Shown piece by piece: positions 1 to 7,224 of a DNA stretch of 14,945 nucleotides. The translations under genes and the position numbers were made by a program. Numbering within the stretch: position 1 is the first letter of the stretch; the number at the start of each line of letters is the position of its first letter. Location of the stretch: contig JAJDEH010000170.1 of the NCBI GenBank assembly GCA_029259935.1, positions 1-14,945 on the forward strand, in the 5' to 3' direction. This DNA is from Planctomycetota bacterium. GTDB lineage: Bacteria > Planctomycetota > Planctomycetia > Pirellulales > Pirellulaceae. The notes beneath the pieces were generated by a model, which was given only the letters and a program-made list of their open reading frames with translations, was not told the DNA's origin and made no database searches.

Positions 1-235
1 GAAAAAATCCCACGATGAGTGAACAAAAAGCTGAGCGTAGTTCACGCCGCGAAAGCGAGCGGCCGCTCGCCGAACGCGCGCGACCCGGGCTGGCGAATTC
101 AGCCAGAAAAACATTCAGGGTTCGCTTGTTTTGGGACTAGCCCAAAATATATTACCGGGCAGTACGGTACGATGGTGCAGACTGCCAACCTACTTGTTTC
201 TAGAATCGACGAAAAGTTGAAAAGGGCCGCCCGGG

Positions 236-342
236 CCACCCATAGTTTAGGCGAGAGGACTGCATTTTCAAAAGAGCCGCCAAGAGTTCTGCTCGGCAAG
301 TAATCAGCGAATGTGGCACTCGACGGTTGGTGGAACTGCGGC
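236..342. repeat. 107-bp dispersed repeat, copy 1
   Basis: This segment matches 3086-3192 at 104 of 107 positions in the same orientation. The differences are at 259 (A, against G in copy 2), 286 (G, against T) and 318 (A, against G). The flanking bases differ immediately outside both ends, so the element is sharply bounded. It carries no transposase and no long inverted ends. It lies downstream of the SGNH gene stop. Together the two copies bracket a two-gene cassette. Confidence 0.9.
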
Positions 343-370
343 TCATCCGGCTGAAAAAAGGCTAACAAGG

Positions 371-500
371 GGGGCAGGCGCGCTTATTCCTTTCAACCCT
401 TCGATTGATCACATGATCACATGAATGACCATTTCGCCGGGAGCAACACGAGCACTTCTGGGCATGCCAAGAGGTACGAGCGCGACTGTCCGCCTGCCCC
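371..500. repeat. Inverted repeat with 10-bp arms around an internal tandem repeat
   Basis: The arm GGGGCAGGCG (371-380) is perfectly complementary to CGCCTGCCCC (491-500), with a 110-bp interior. The interior holds two tandem copies of TGATCACA (406-421), themselves followed by TGA. It could be the remnant of a small miniature element or a long-range hairpin beyond the SGNH gene. No flanking target duplication is evident, so the nature of the element is open. Confidence 0.4.
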
Positions 501-541
501 TTTTCCCCCTCCCGACAATCACCAGAGTGCTACCGTTACGC

Positions 542-1774
542 TCAACTTCCTTCTTTCACACGGATGATTGCGAACGACTGCGGTTTAGGCTTTCGTAGCT
601 CGGCGATCGTCGCCTCCTTCTCAGAAATGAGTTCAGCGAAGCGCGCTGCCTTCTCCTCTACGACTAGTCGGTCGGCTCCGTGTTGTAGGCGATTCCTTCT
701 AGAGCATAGCTCGCTCTTCTCAACGATCCTGCGACGAAGCGATTGCCACCGTTGAATGCCAGCGTCATTTGTGAAGCTGACCCCAAACTTGAACTCCTCG
801 TGCGAAAAGGATGCCCTTTTCACTCCGTCAATTTGAATCTCGTAAGTACCGGCTGGGAACTGGCCCTTCAGATCGTGGTCGAATTCGCCAATTCCTAAGC
901 CTCCGTTTTCCGTAGAAAACCAATTCGGCATGGGCAGCATACGGTCCAGGGCAACGAAACGGTATCCCTTCACTGTTGCCTCGAATTCAGTGATCCTTGT
1001 GCCGTCGGATTGGGCAACCTTTCCTTCCTTGATCAACAACTGCCAAAACGGGAAAACGAGATCTCCCTTTCGAAGGAGATCTCCCGGCTTAGGAAGTGGC
1101 GCTCCCAGTTTCCAGGCAAGCGGGCCAGCAGTGACCCAATGTCCCAACTCGGAAAGTTGTTGTTTGCCATCGCTGGTCAACTTTGTCATGGGAAAAAAAC
1201 GGAGGTCCACATATCCGTCAACCGCTGTCAGCTTTCGCTTCGCAGCAATGTCCGCGATGGCCCGGCGGTAGAGTCTGAGGTCCGCGTTTTTCCCATCAGG
1301 TTTGGGATTACCTGGATCGCGATCAAAAGGAACGATCAGAACGATACGTGCTTTGAGCATTGTCAATTCATCGAGAAACTGTTCAAGATCAGTATTAAAG
1401 CGAGGCAAACCTGCGCGACCAGCCAACGCTTCTGTCACGCCACAGTGCAGGATGATGACGGTTGGTTTCGTGTTACCAACTTCCTTGACCAAGCGGACCA
1501 TTCTCTGTTGCTGCGAATCTCGACCCTCCTGAGGATTAGCCGAGATCGTAAAGTCATTGCGACCGAGATTGCGGAATGAAACGTTGCAGTCTAAATACGA
1601 AGAGGTCAAAAGTGCCTCCACGTAGCCAAACTCCTGCATCCGTTGGATGTAGGCGTCGCCCAGAAACACGACGCGATCGCCATCCGTCAACTCAAATTCA
1701 CGTTGTTCCGCCATCACGCTTCGGGTGGTGAGAAATGCCAGGAACAGGAAGAAAAGAATCGATCGTGTCACCAT
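542..1774 (-). CDS. Secreted SGNH-fold protein with substituted catalytic boxes (probable pseudoenzyme)
   Basis: This 410-aa protein has the layout of the secreted SGNH/GDSL hydrolases common in planctomycetes. It starts with a signal peptide (MVTRSILFFLFLAFLTTRSVMA), followed by the block I region VVFLGDAYIQR (residues 35-45), the block II region FRNLGRNDFT (67-76), the block III region HCGVTEAL (110-117) and the block V region SDGKQQLSELGHW (201-213). A basic helical tail ends in RKPKPQSF. The expected nucleophile position (GDS, or GDT in relatives) is Ala41. The block III Asn is Thr114. The block V His position is Gln206. Esterase chemistry is therefore unlikely; carbohydrate or protein binding is possible but inferred. 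I chose the ATG at 1774 because it opens directly on the signal peptide and has AGAGGA about 10 nt upstream. An in-frame ATG at 1903 would add 43 Arg-rich residues ahead of the signal peptide. Confidence 0.75.
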   Translation of the reverse strand: MVTRSILFFLFLAFLTTRSVMAEQREFELTDGDRVVFLGDAYIQRMQEFGYVEALLTSSYLDCNVSFRNLGRNDFTISANPQEGRDSQQQRMVRLVKEVGNTKPTVIILHCGVTEALAGRAGLPRFNTDLEQFLDELTMLKARIVLIVPFDRDPGNPKPDGKNADLRLYRRAIADIAAKRKLTAVDGYVDLRFFPMTKLTSDGKQQLSELGHWVTAGPLAWKLGAPLPKPGDLLRKGDLVFPFWQLLIKEGKVAQSDGTRITEFEATVKGYRFVALDRMLPMPNWFSTENGGLGIGEFDHDLKGQFPAGTYEIQIDGVKRASFSHEEFKFGVSFTNDAGIQRWQSLRRRIVEKSELCSRRNRLQHGADRLVVEEKAARFAELISEKEATIAELRKPKPQSFAIIRVKEGS

Positions 1775-2163
1775 TGCAAGGATCCTCTGTGAATCAGTCG
1801 TCTCACCGTAATCGGTCTTCATGTGAGCGGCGTTCATGTGCTGGATGAGATAGGGGAAGCATGGCCGTCGTCGAAGTGAACGAAGCGAGCGACGGTTGAA
1901 CAAGAAGCCATTCTAACGATGGGACCCATGTCGCGCCCACGAGAAAGGCGACCATGGCTATGTGCAGCAGAGCAAGAAACTGTGAAGGACCAAGAAACGA
2001 CCGGTTTTTGGCACGACGGTTTCTAATTTACGGTGACCTTTTCAATGCGTCTAACTGCATTGGTGCCAATTCACATTCGAAGTTGCCCCGGTTTGGCATC
2101 GGCCGGTCTCACCGCATAGCCGCGGATATCGATCCCAAAGTGGCCTGGCAGCGCCCAAAAATG
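1775..2163. other. Intergenic region between membrane protein and SGNH genes
   Basis: This 389-bp gap separates two minus-strand genes. The frame of the SGNH gene stays open up to 1903, but the extra residues are basic and unlike an exported N-terminus. I see no RNA gene and no convincing sigma-70 promoter. The plus-strand frame at 1954-2181 overlaps the end of the membrane gene and has no protein-like features. Confidence 0.5.
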
Positions 2164-3030
2164 TTAGTCAGTGTCCGATGAATAATTCGGGATGAATCGA
2201 AAGCCGAGTATGCGCGCCAACATTAGCCCCGCGCCGGTTGTGGTCATCGCTGCCGCGGCGAATATGTACCCGGCGATGATCCCCACCACGCGATCGTCAA
2301 ACGGATGCCCTGCCGCAGTGACCTCATTCCACAACGGAGGCATGAAACAAAGAATCGCCAAGGCGACGCCCAAGGCTCGGCAAGAAGGCCGTTTCGCAAG
2401 CAGTCCCCACACCAGTGGTAATCCTAACATCGCCACAAACAGACTGACTAAAGCGGCTAGGACTAGAAAGGTCCAGTGTGCGGCCGGCGGCAATTGCATC
2501 CCGTCTAAGGAGAAGTCAGGCTGAATGATAAGTTTGCCCAGTCCAGTCATGGCGGCGACGACTGCAGTCCAGATCAAAATGTGTCGCATCGTGAACTGCT
2601 CTCGCTGAACGTCAACTTGCCCTTGCGAGACAATTCGTCGTCGCGAAAGCCGGCGGGCGAACCAAAGCGGCACTGTGAGTACTGAGAAAACAAACATCGT
2701 CAAAACCGAACTGAAGATGAATCCTCCGATCTCCATTGCGGAGCCGGCCATTTGCATGCCAATTAGCAACGAGTAAAAAACAAGCACGGACAACGCCAAG
2801 GCTCGGGGAAAACGGATGAAGAGTGGTTCAGCGCTGAGAACACACCAAATCGCCAAAAGTGTCGCTTCGCCAAAAATCAATCCATTAACTGCTGCGGAGT
2901 AGACCTCATATACCGTTCGTTCGCTGGAAAAGTCGAAGTGATCGAGATAATACGCGGCAAATATGTTTCCCACGAAGCATGTACCGATTGCCACCGAGAA
3001 CGCGATTCGCACTGTTCGGCGACTTGTCAT
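2164..3030 (-). CDS. Polytopic membrane protein, unknown function
   Basis: I do not recognise a named family for this 288-aa protein. It shows about eight hydrophobic segments, near residues 8-27, 44-64, 73-93, 98-120, 147-165, 181-204, 211-225 and 240-265. The sequence REQFTMRHILIWTAVVAA sits at the start of the fifth segment. It resembles the 'QFS-R-LL' opening seen in many uncharacterised planctomycete inner-membrane proteins. A basic loop (RRLSRRR) precedes it, fitting a cytoplasmic loop. The frame is open to an ATG at 3093, but that codon lies inside the 107-bp repeat and adds a hydrophilic stretch. The internal ATG at 3030 (MTSRRTVRIAF) gives a normal basic N-terminus, so I chose it. 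It is followed by the SGNH gene on the same strand, 389 bp away. Confidence 0.7.
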   Translation of the reverse strand: MTSRRTVRIAFSVAIGTCFVGNIFAAYYLDHFDFSSERTVYEVYSAAVNGLIFGEATLLAIWCVLSAEPLFIRFPRALALSVLVFYSLLIGMQMAGSAMEIGGFIFSSVLTMFVFSVLTVPLWFARRLSRRRIVSQGQVDVQREQFTMRHILIWTAVVAAMTGLGKLIIQPDFSLDGMQLPPAAHWTFLVLAALVSLFVAMLGLPLVWGLLAKRPSCRALGVALAILCFMPPLWNEVTAAGHPFDDRVVGIIAGYIFAAAAMTTTGAGLMLARILGFRFIPNYSSDTD

Positions 3031-3085
3031 CGGGTGAGCGCCTGCCTGAAAGTTCAACGGATTTGCGTTCGGAAACTGGAAAGGT

Positions 3086-3192
3086 CCACCCATAGTTTAG
3101 GCGAGAGGGCTGCATTTTCAAAAGAGCCGCCAAGATTTCTGCTCGGCAAGTAATCAGCGAATGTGGCGCTCGACGGTTGGTGGAACTGCGGC
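3086..3192. repeat. 107-bp dispersed repeat, copy 2
   Basis: This is a direct copy of 236-342 at a distance of exactly 2850 bp, with three substitutions. It sits immediately upstream of the minus-strand membrane protein gene and supplies that gene's upstream in-frame ATG at 3093. A short similar piece (taggcgagag, 3278-3287) occurs downstream and may be a decayed third copy, though 10 bp is too little to be sure. Confidence 0.9.
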
Positions 3193-3771
3193 GTGATCGC
3201 GGCTGAAGTCGCCTAGTCACTCAGCCGGAAGATCGCGAAATCACTCTGCCTTCCATCATTCTGCCAGGCTCTTCATCTAGGCGAGAGCTTTGCGGCTCGG
3301 CTTGACCCGTGCAGCCAATGCCGGTCGTGACGCACGGATTCGGCGGCAAGGGTGACCGCTCGGCCCGCCGCGCGGCGGAACCAGCGCCCAAGATGCAGCA
3401 CCGTTTCCATCCAGAGGTCGCTCGCCACGTACGGATCTGCGAGGGGGCAACTCGAAAGCGCCGTTTCTGGTGCGACCATCTTTTCCAGTTGAACTGGAGA
3501 GTGGGTGGGTTCTTTCACCCCGAAGGCCAACGGTTGCCGATTTCGGCTTTGGGTTTAACGACATGATGAACAGGATTGACAAGATAGGCGGCGGTTCCCG
3601 GTGCATGCTCATCCTGTCCATCTTGTTCATCCTGTCTCAAGAAAGGAAACGAATACCGTTGAAAGGACTGCACGTTCCAACAGAAAGTCTTCATGCGATC
3701 CGCTCGGGTGGGTGGGCATTGCAAAATGAAAAGTGCAAAATGCAAAATGCAAATTTAAGAAGATGAATGAA
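3193..3771. other. Gene-free repeat-rich stretch
   Basis: No gene is supportable across this stretch; the open frames on both strands lack domain-like sequence. It contains a two-unit 15-bp tandem repeat (atcactctgccttcc / atcattctgccaggc, 3240-3269), an inverted repeat of the 'aacaggat/atcctgtt' type (3563-3638), and the left arm of the 'ttgcaaaatg' palindrome (from 3716). The middle part (about 3290-3560) has no structure I can name. The area looks like a landing zone for short mobile or palindromic elements between two gene clusters. Confidence 0.6.
3563..3638. repeat. Imperfect inverted repeat of the aacaggat/atcctgtt type
   Basis: The left arm around 3569-3587 (aacaggattgacaagata) is complementary, with a few mismatches, to the right arm around 3612-3637 (tcctgtccatcttgttcatcctgtc). 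The right arm is itself built of repeated 'atcctgtc/catcttgt' units. Similar short-unit palindromes recur between genes in many environmental bacterial genomes. That statement is from general knowledge and was not checked here. Confidence 0.6.
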
Positions 3772-3833
3772 TTAGCTTTGCCTGTATTTTTCCCTCTTCA
3801 ATTTGCATTTTTCAATTTGCAATTCGCAATTCG
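3716..3833. repeat. AT-rich palindromic repeat built from 'tgcaaaa' units
   Basis: The left arm (3716-3758) is made of tandem variants of gcaaaatg. The right arm (3795-3833) carries the complementary units atttgcatttttcaatttgcaattcgc. Together they can form a long imperfect hairpin. The right arm encodes the last residues of the truncated PQQ protein, and the loop supplies its stop codon, so the element or the rearrangement that brought it ended that gene. Confidence 0.75.
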
Positions 3834-4383
3834 CCGCCGACGAGCCTTGCCGAACCGGTTGGTAGATCCGCAGATCGCGTCGCTGCCAAACCTTGTCTCC
3901 CGTCTTTCGATCGAGGCACGCGATGCCCTGCGATCCGAAGCTGACGAACACACGGGATTCCTCCGCTACAGCCGTCGGCGTAGCCGGGCTATTCAAATGC
4001 GGCGAGTCATGAACGTAGGCCGAGTCGACCTTGCGATCGATCATGTCAAAGACTTTGATGTTCTTGACGATTTTCCCACGCTGTAGGTCAACGCAAATCA
4101 CGCGAGGTTCTTTTTTTTCACCACTTCCGGTGGTCAGCCAGATCTCATTGTCCCACACAACTGGCGACGACCAGCCTTCGTTAGGAATCGGAACTTTCCA
4201 GCGAACGTCTTTCGCTTCATCGAATTCGATTGGCAAATTGGCCGCCGAAGAAACACCGGTGCCGTGTGGACCCCGGAACTGGTTCCAGTAGGTCTGCGTT
4301 TGCTGAGCATGCACGGTCTTCACCCCGGTCGCCATCGCGACCAGACTGAAGAATAGTATTATTGGTGGTTTCGTGCGTAACAT
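3772..4383 (-). pseudogene. Truncated secreted PQQ-type beta-propeller protein
   Basis: The 203-aa product begins with a signal peptide (MLRTKPPIILFFSLVAMATGVKTVHAQ). It continues with the typical first blades of a planctomycete PQQ/BamB-like propeller: YWNQFRGPHGTGVS (32-45), DVRWKVPIPNEGWSSPVVW (59-77), NSPATPTAVAEESRVFVSFG (131-150) and ACLDRKTGDKVWQRRDLR (155-172). Relatives have roughly 400 or more residues, so more than half of the propeller is missing. After about residue 172 the sequence becomes unrelated. From about residue 184 it is encoded by the 'tgcaaaa' palindrome (ANCELQIEKCKLK), with the stop in that repeat. No further propeller sequence is seen downstream to 3193. The gene starts 6 nt after the stop of the small membrane protein gene and was probably the last gene of the operon. 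A folded product is unlikely. Confidence 0.85.
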
Positions 4384-4389
4384 TCCGGC

Positions 4390-4617
4390 TCAGCCAACTG
4401 ACCAGATGACGCCCAAAGCCCATAGAACTCCGAGGACCATGACAAGCACTCCACTGACTTGATAGAAGCGGTGCACTGCATCGCCTTCGCCCCACAAGAT
4501 TCTTGAGCGGGCGACCATGAGTCGGTAGATGATGAATTCGCTCTTCACCGTTCCACAGGCCAACATGAACAGGCCAACGACTGCCATCAGTGTTCCCCAA
4601 AGTATGTGCATTGTCAT
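4390..4617 (-). CDS. Small two-helix membrane protein, unknown function
   Basis: The 75-aa product has two hydrophobic segments: residues 4-20 (HILWGTLMAVVGLFMLA) and about 55-73 (VSGVLVMVLGVLWALGVIW). A short basic, amphipathic linker containing FIIYRLMVARSRILWGEGDAVHRFY joins them. I do not recognise the family. The start is decided by an ATGA overlap: its ATG (4617-4615) shares four bases with the TGA of the upstream PQQ gene, which suggests translational coupling. A longer in-frame reading from 4710 would overlap that gene by 97 bp and is rejected. The stop lies 6 nt before the start of the second PQQ gene. Its place between two propeller genes suggests a membrane partner or anchor for one of them, which is inference. 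Confidence 0.75.
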   Translation of the reverse strand: MTMHILWGTLMAVVGLFMLACGTVKSEFIIYRLMVARSRILWGEGDAVHRFYQVSGVLVMVLGVLWALGVIWSVG

Positions 4618-5918
4618 CGAAGGGGCTCCTTTGGATTCAACGACCACATCGTCAGGTGCTGGTGATCCTTGATTAACACGCTGTCTTTCAACAGCACAGG
4701 CGGCGCCCACGTGCCGTCTTCAGCGACTTGATACGAAGCGACCTGCTGGTATTTTCGCGGCGATGCATTGAGGATTCTCAGTTCACCCTTGTTGATCAGC
4801 GCGGCGATGTGTCCAGGCGCGGACAGAAACATGACGTTCTGCCCGGTGCGAGGCGGCCCGGTCCACAGGACTTCACCGGTTCGCGGATTGAGGCAGAACA
4901 GTCGTCCGCGGTCGTAATGCGAGAAGCCGTACAAATGATCGCCGTTGATGACGGCGGAACTCATGTCGAGCGCGACTTTTTTCTGGTGCCATTCATCGGC
5001 AACCGTCCACTTGCCGTCCTTCCGCTGCGGACGAATGCTGTGAATGCCTCGGTTTTCTCCGCCAAGCAGAATGCGGCCCTCGTGAATCGTCGGCGTGGGC
5101 ATGTTCTGATCCGAGCCGATGTGCGGAAAGGGGAACTCCCACAGAAACCGGCCAGTCCGACTTTCCACTCCCACCAGTGCCTGGTGATTCCATTCAACCA
5201 CCTGCCGCACCCCGTCGATTTCCGCGAGAAGCGGCGATGAATACGACGGACCATCCTTGCCGTGCTTCCAGGCTTCTTTGCCGGTGGCTGCATCCAGCGC
5301 GGCGAGGACGCCTTCTTCGTCCGTTCCGAAATGAACGATCACGTGATCGCGGTCAACGATCGGCGACGTCGACGCGCCCCAGTTGGGATGGCTCTTTCCG
5401 AAGTCCGCGTCGTAATTGTGATGCCACAGTCGCGCGCCGGACGACGCATCCCACGCCGACAGCGTCCCGTCGATGCTCATCGTGAACAGGCGACCGTCCG
5501 CATAGACTGGACACGACTTCGGACCGTTGCCGTGATATTCGCCTCCGCCGGCCGCCTTGAACGGCACGGGAAAACTCTTCCGCCACAGAACGTCGCCCGT
5601 CGCCCGATCCAAGCACCAAACGACTTCGTCTTCGCCCTGTCGAGCGTGCTGAAAGACGTGATTGCCAACGACCAGCGGCGAGCCATAGCCGGTGCCGACT
5701 TCCAAGGACCAGATTTTTTCCAACGACCTGGGCCACGCTGTCGGCGGCTTGAAGTCGGCCACCCAACCGTTCCGATTTGGGCCAAGCCAGCCGGTCCAGT
5801 TTTCGGCAGGTTGAGCCCCGTCGCTCGAAGCCGTTGTATCGCTCGCCAGCGAAGGGACGGGCGTCGTGAAAACACTTGAGCAAAGCGCGATGACGAGCAG
5901 TTTCGTCGAGTCTTTCAT
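4614..5918 (-). CDS. Secreted PQQ-like beta-propeller repeat protein (BamB-like fold)
   Basis: The 434-aa protein has a signal peptide with likely cleavage after SLA (residue 25). Repeated propeller strands end in the PQQ-repeat signature: CLDRATGDVLW (102-112), AWDASSGARLW (155-165), ALDAATGKEAW (207-217), GVESRTGRFLW (250-260) and CLNPRTGEVLW (342-352). The N-terminal WTGWLGPNRNGW is the usual opening of secreted planctomycete members. The fold is confident. The function is not: such proteins may be scaffolds, sugar dehydrogenase-like enzymes or binding proteins, and I see no clear cofactor-binding residues. The gene starts 22 nt after the alpha/beta hydrolase stop and overlaps the small membrane protein gene by 4 nt, so it is central to this operon. 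Confidence 0.88.
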   Translation of the reverse strand: MKDSTKLLVIALCSSVFTTPVPSLASDTTASSDGAQPAENWTGWLGPNRNGWVADFKPPTAWPRSLEKIWSLEVGTGYGSPLVVGNHVFQHARQGEDEVVWCLDRATGDVLWRKSFPVPFKAAGGGEYHGNGPKSCPVYADGRLFTMSIDGTLSAWDASSGARLWHHNYDADFGKSHPNWGASTSPIVDRDHVIVHFGTDEEGVLAALDAATGKEAWKHGKDGPSYSSPLLAEIDGVRQVVEWNHQALVGVESRTGRFLWEFPFPHIGSDQNMPTPTIHEGRILLGGENRGIHSIRPQRKDGKWTVADEWHQKKVALDMSSAVINGDHLYGFSHYDRGRLFCLNPRTGEVLWTGPPRTGQNVMFLSAPGHIAALINKGELRILNASPRKYQQVASYQVAEDGTWAPPVLLKDSVLIKDHQHLTMWSLNPKEPLR

Positions 5919-5940
5919 GGTTCTGTTTCCGCAAAAGTTG

Positions 5941-6852
5941 TTATTCAGTGGTCTTCATCGTAAGCCAACTGACGATCGTTCGAGTGACCGCGTCGGCCGC
6001 ATCCTGTTGAACAAAGTGGCCCGCGTCGGGCAGCGTAACCAGCGTCATGTCTTTTTCGATCCACTTCCAGGTGTCGTTCAAAGCGCCGGCCAACAACGCT
6101 TTATCCTCCAATCCGTGAATCATCAACACCGAGCACTTGACCTTTGGCAGTTCTTCCTTGGGCTTCTCATACGGTTCGCGTGGGTAGTTGGCTTTGTAAT
6201 AATTCAGCATTCCCTCGAATGAGGATCGCTTGAACGCTTCGACGTACTTTGCCCTCGCTTGCGGATCCTTCACCCAAAACGTCAGTCCTTCGGCACTTAA
6301 CTGCGAAGCGGCTTCCTCGGTTTGAAAATGCCGCGCATAGGCGGACGCCTTTCGTTGAGCCGGATTGTTTGCTAACTCGCGGCGCAGTCCATTGAAGTGC
6401 GGCAGGTTGAGTATCACCAGTCTCTCGGTCATCTCTGGATGAGCCATGGCGAATGACCAAGCCACGGCTCCGCCCCAGTCGTGACCGACGATTGTGGCCT
6501 GCTTCCGTCCAAAATGTTCGACAACCGCCTTCACATCACCGACAAGTTTTTCCATCGAGTAGTTTTTAATGCCTTCGGGCTGCCCACTCTTGTTGTATCC
6601 GCGTTGATCAATCGCCACGACTTGATAGTGTTTCGCCAACGCCGGCATCTGCTTTCGCCATGTGTACCAGTAGTCGGGAAAGCCGTGAATCATCACGACC
6701 AGGGGACCTTCGCCCATCGTCACGTAGTGAATCTTGATATCGCCCGATTCGGCAAAACCATGCTTGCCAGAGTCGAGATCTTCCGCCCTCGCGGAGGTCG
6801 CGGTCAGACTCGCAATCAGGAGCATCGTGGTGATGATTCGTTCGCTTCTCAT
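5941..6852 (-). CDS. Secreted alpha/beta hydrolase, epoxide hydrolase/dehalogenase type
   Basis: The 303-aa protein has a signal peptide cleaved after about residue 23 (ATSARA). The alpha/beta-hydrolase landmarks are complete: oxyanion-hole motif HGFPDYWYTW (56-65), nucleophile elbow GHDWGG with Asp125, candidate acid Asp250 in HGLEDKALL, and His279 in DAGHF. An Asp nucleophile with HGFP is typical of epoxide hydrolases and haloalkane or haloacetate dehalogenases, which form an alkyl-enzyme ester. The lid segment LNYYKANY (216-223) carries tyrosines where epoxide hydrolases place epoxide-activating tyrosines, so I favour that activity over dehalogenation. The substrate is unknown, and export from the cytoplasm is unusual for this class. 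GAGGAA lies 9-10 nt before the ATG. The preceding propeller remnant stops 21 nt upstream and the PQQ gene follows after 22 nt. Confidence 0.88.
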   Translation of the reverse strand: MRSERIITTMLLIASLTATSARAEDLDSGKHGFAESGDIKIHYVTMGEGPLVVMIHGFPDYWYTWRKQMPALAKHYQVVAIDQRGYNKSGQPEGIKNYSMEKLVGDVKAVVEHFGRKQATIVGHDWGGAVAWSFAMAHPEMTERLVILNLPHFNGLRRELANNPAQRKASAYARHFQTEEAASQLSAEGLTFWVKDPQARAKYVEAFKRSSFEGMLNYYKANYPREPYEKPKEELPKVKCSVLMIHGLEDKALLAGALNDTWKWIEKDMTLVTLPDAGHFVQQDAADAVTRTIVSWLTMKTTE

Positions 6853-6873
6853 TGCGTCAGTTCCTCGGTCTGT

Positions 6874-7201
6874 TTACTTGGGCGTCGCTTCGCAGTGAGG
6901 ATAGCGGTAATCGGCCCCGTCGCTGGTCGACACTTGCACGATGTTTTCATCCGCCAAGGTGTAGAGGTAAAGCGAAGGGCTCGCGTGGTAGACGATCGCT
7001 TTTTCGTCCTTGGTCCAACGAGGATAGGCGAACCAACGATTGTCCCCCTCTTTGTTGGCGAACGCCTTCGCCTTCGTGATCGAGGGCACTTTTGCGTCGA
7101 AGTCGGCGATGTAGAAGAGTCGACAAGAACACCGACTTAAACTCCGAAGAATCCAGTGCTTTTTGCACGAAAGGTGGGCATTCTGCATCGGGCTTCACCA
7201 A
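6874..7201 (-). pseudogene. C-terminal remnant of a TolB/WD40-like propeller protein
   Basis: The last ~82 codons read as a plausible propeller end: [14 protein letters not shown], then FAYPRWTKDEKAIVYHASPS, then LYLYTLADENIVQVS, and a stop at 6874. This resembles PD40/TolB-type blades ('W..D...I.Y...P....Y'). Nothing upstream supplies the rest of such a protein, because the tRNA-Arg 3' end is at 7225. The protein-like frame seems to shift near 7125-7135: upstream of it, a different frame ([20 protein letters not shown]) looks more natural than the in-phase one. This suggests truncation plus a frameshift. It lies 21 nt before the hydrolase start on the same strand and was probably the operon's upstream gene. 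The family call is tentative. Confidence 0.55.
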
Positions 7202-7224
7202 CGAAGTGGTGGATGGAAAAGAAG

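Larger units (their letters stand above)
1..541. other. Gene-free left edge with repeats and hairpins
   Basis: I see no supportable gene here. The open frames are low in recognisable motifs and run through the dispersed repeat. The stretch holds a perfect 16-bp palindrome GCGAGCGGCCGCTCGC at 55-70. A hairpin TTTTGGG-actag-CCCAAAA lies at 129-147, with no U-tract after it. One copy of the 107-bp repeat is at 236-342, and a spaced inverted repeat spans 371-500. The last part is the 3' flank of the minus-strand SGNH gene. Confidence 0.6.

Noticed and set aside
49..61. 13-nt match GCGAAAGCGAGCG shared with 8994-9006
   Set aside because: Too short and low in complexity to count as a repeat family.
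19..303. Plus-strand frame at the left edge
   Set aside because: It starts with GTG, has no recognisable motif, and its second half is the dispersed 107-bp repeat.
1954..2181. Plus-strand frame between the membrane and SGNH genes
   Set aside because: No motif, no clear ribosome-binding site, and it runs into the 3' end of the opposing gene.
4618..4710. Longer start for the small membrane protein
   Set aside because: It would overlap the PQQ gene by 97 bp with hydrophilic residues before the first helix; the ATGA overlap gives a better start.
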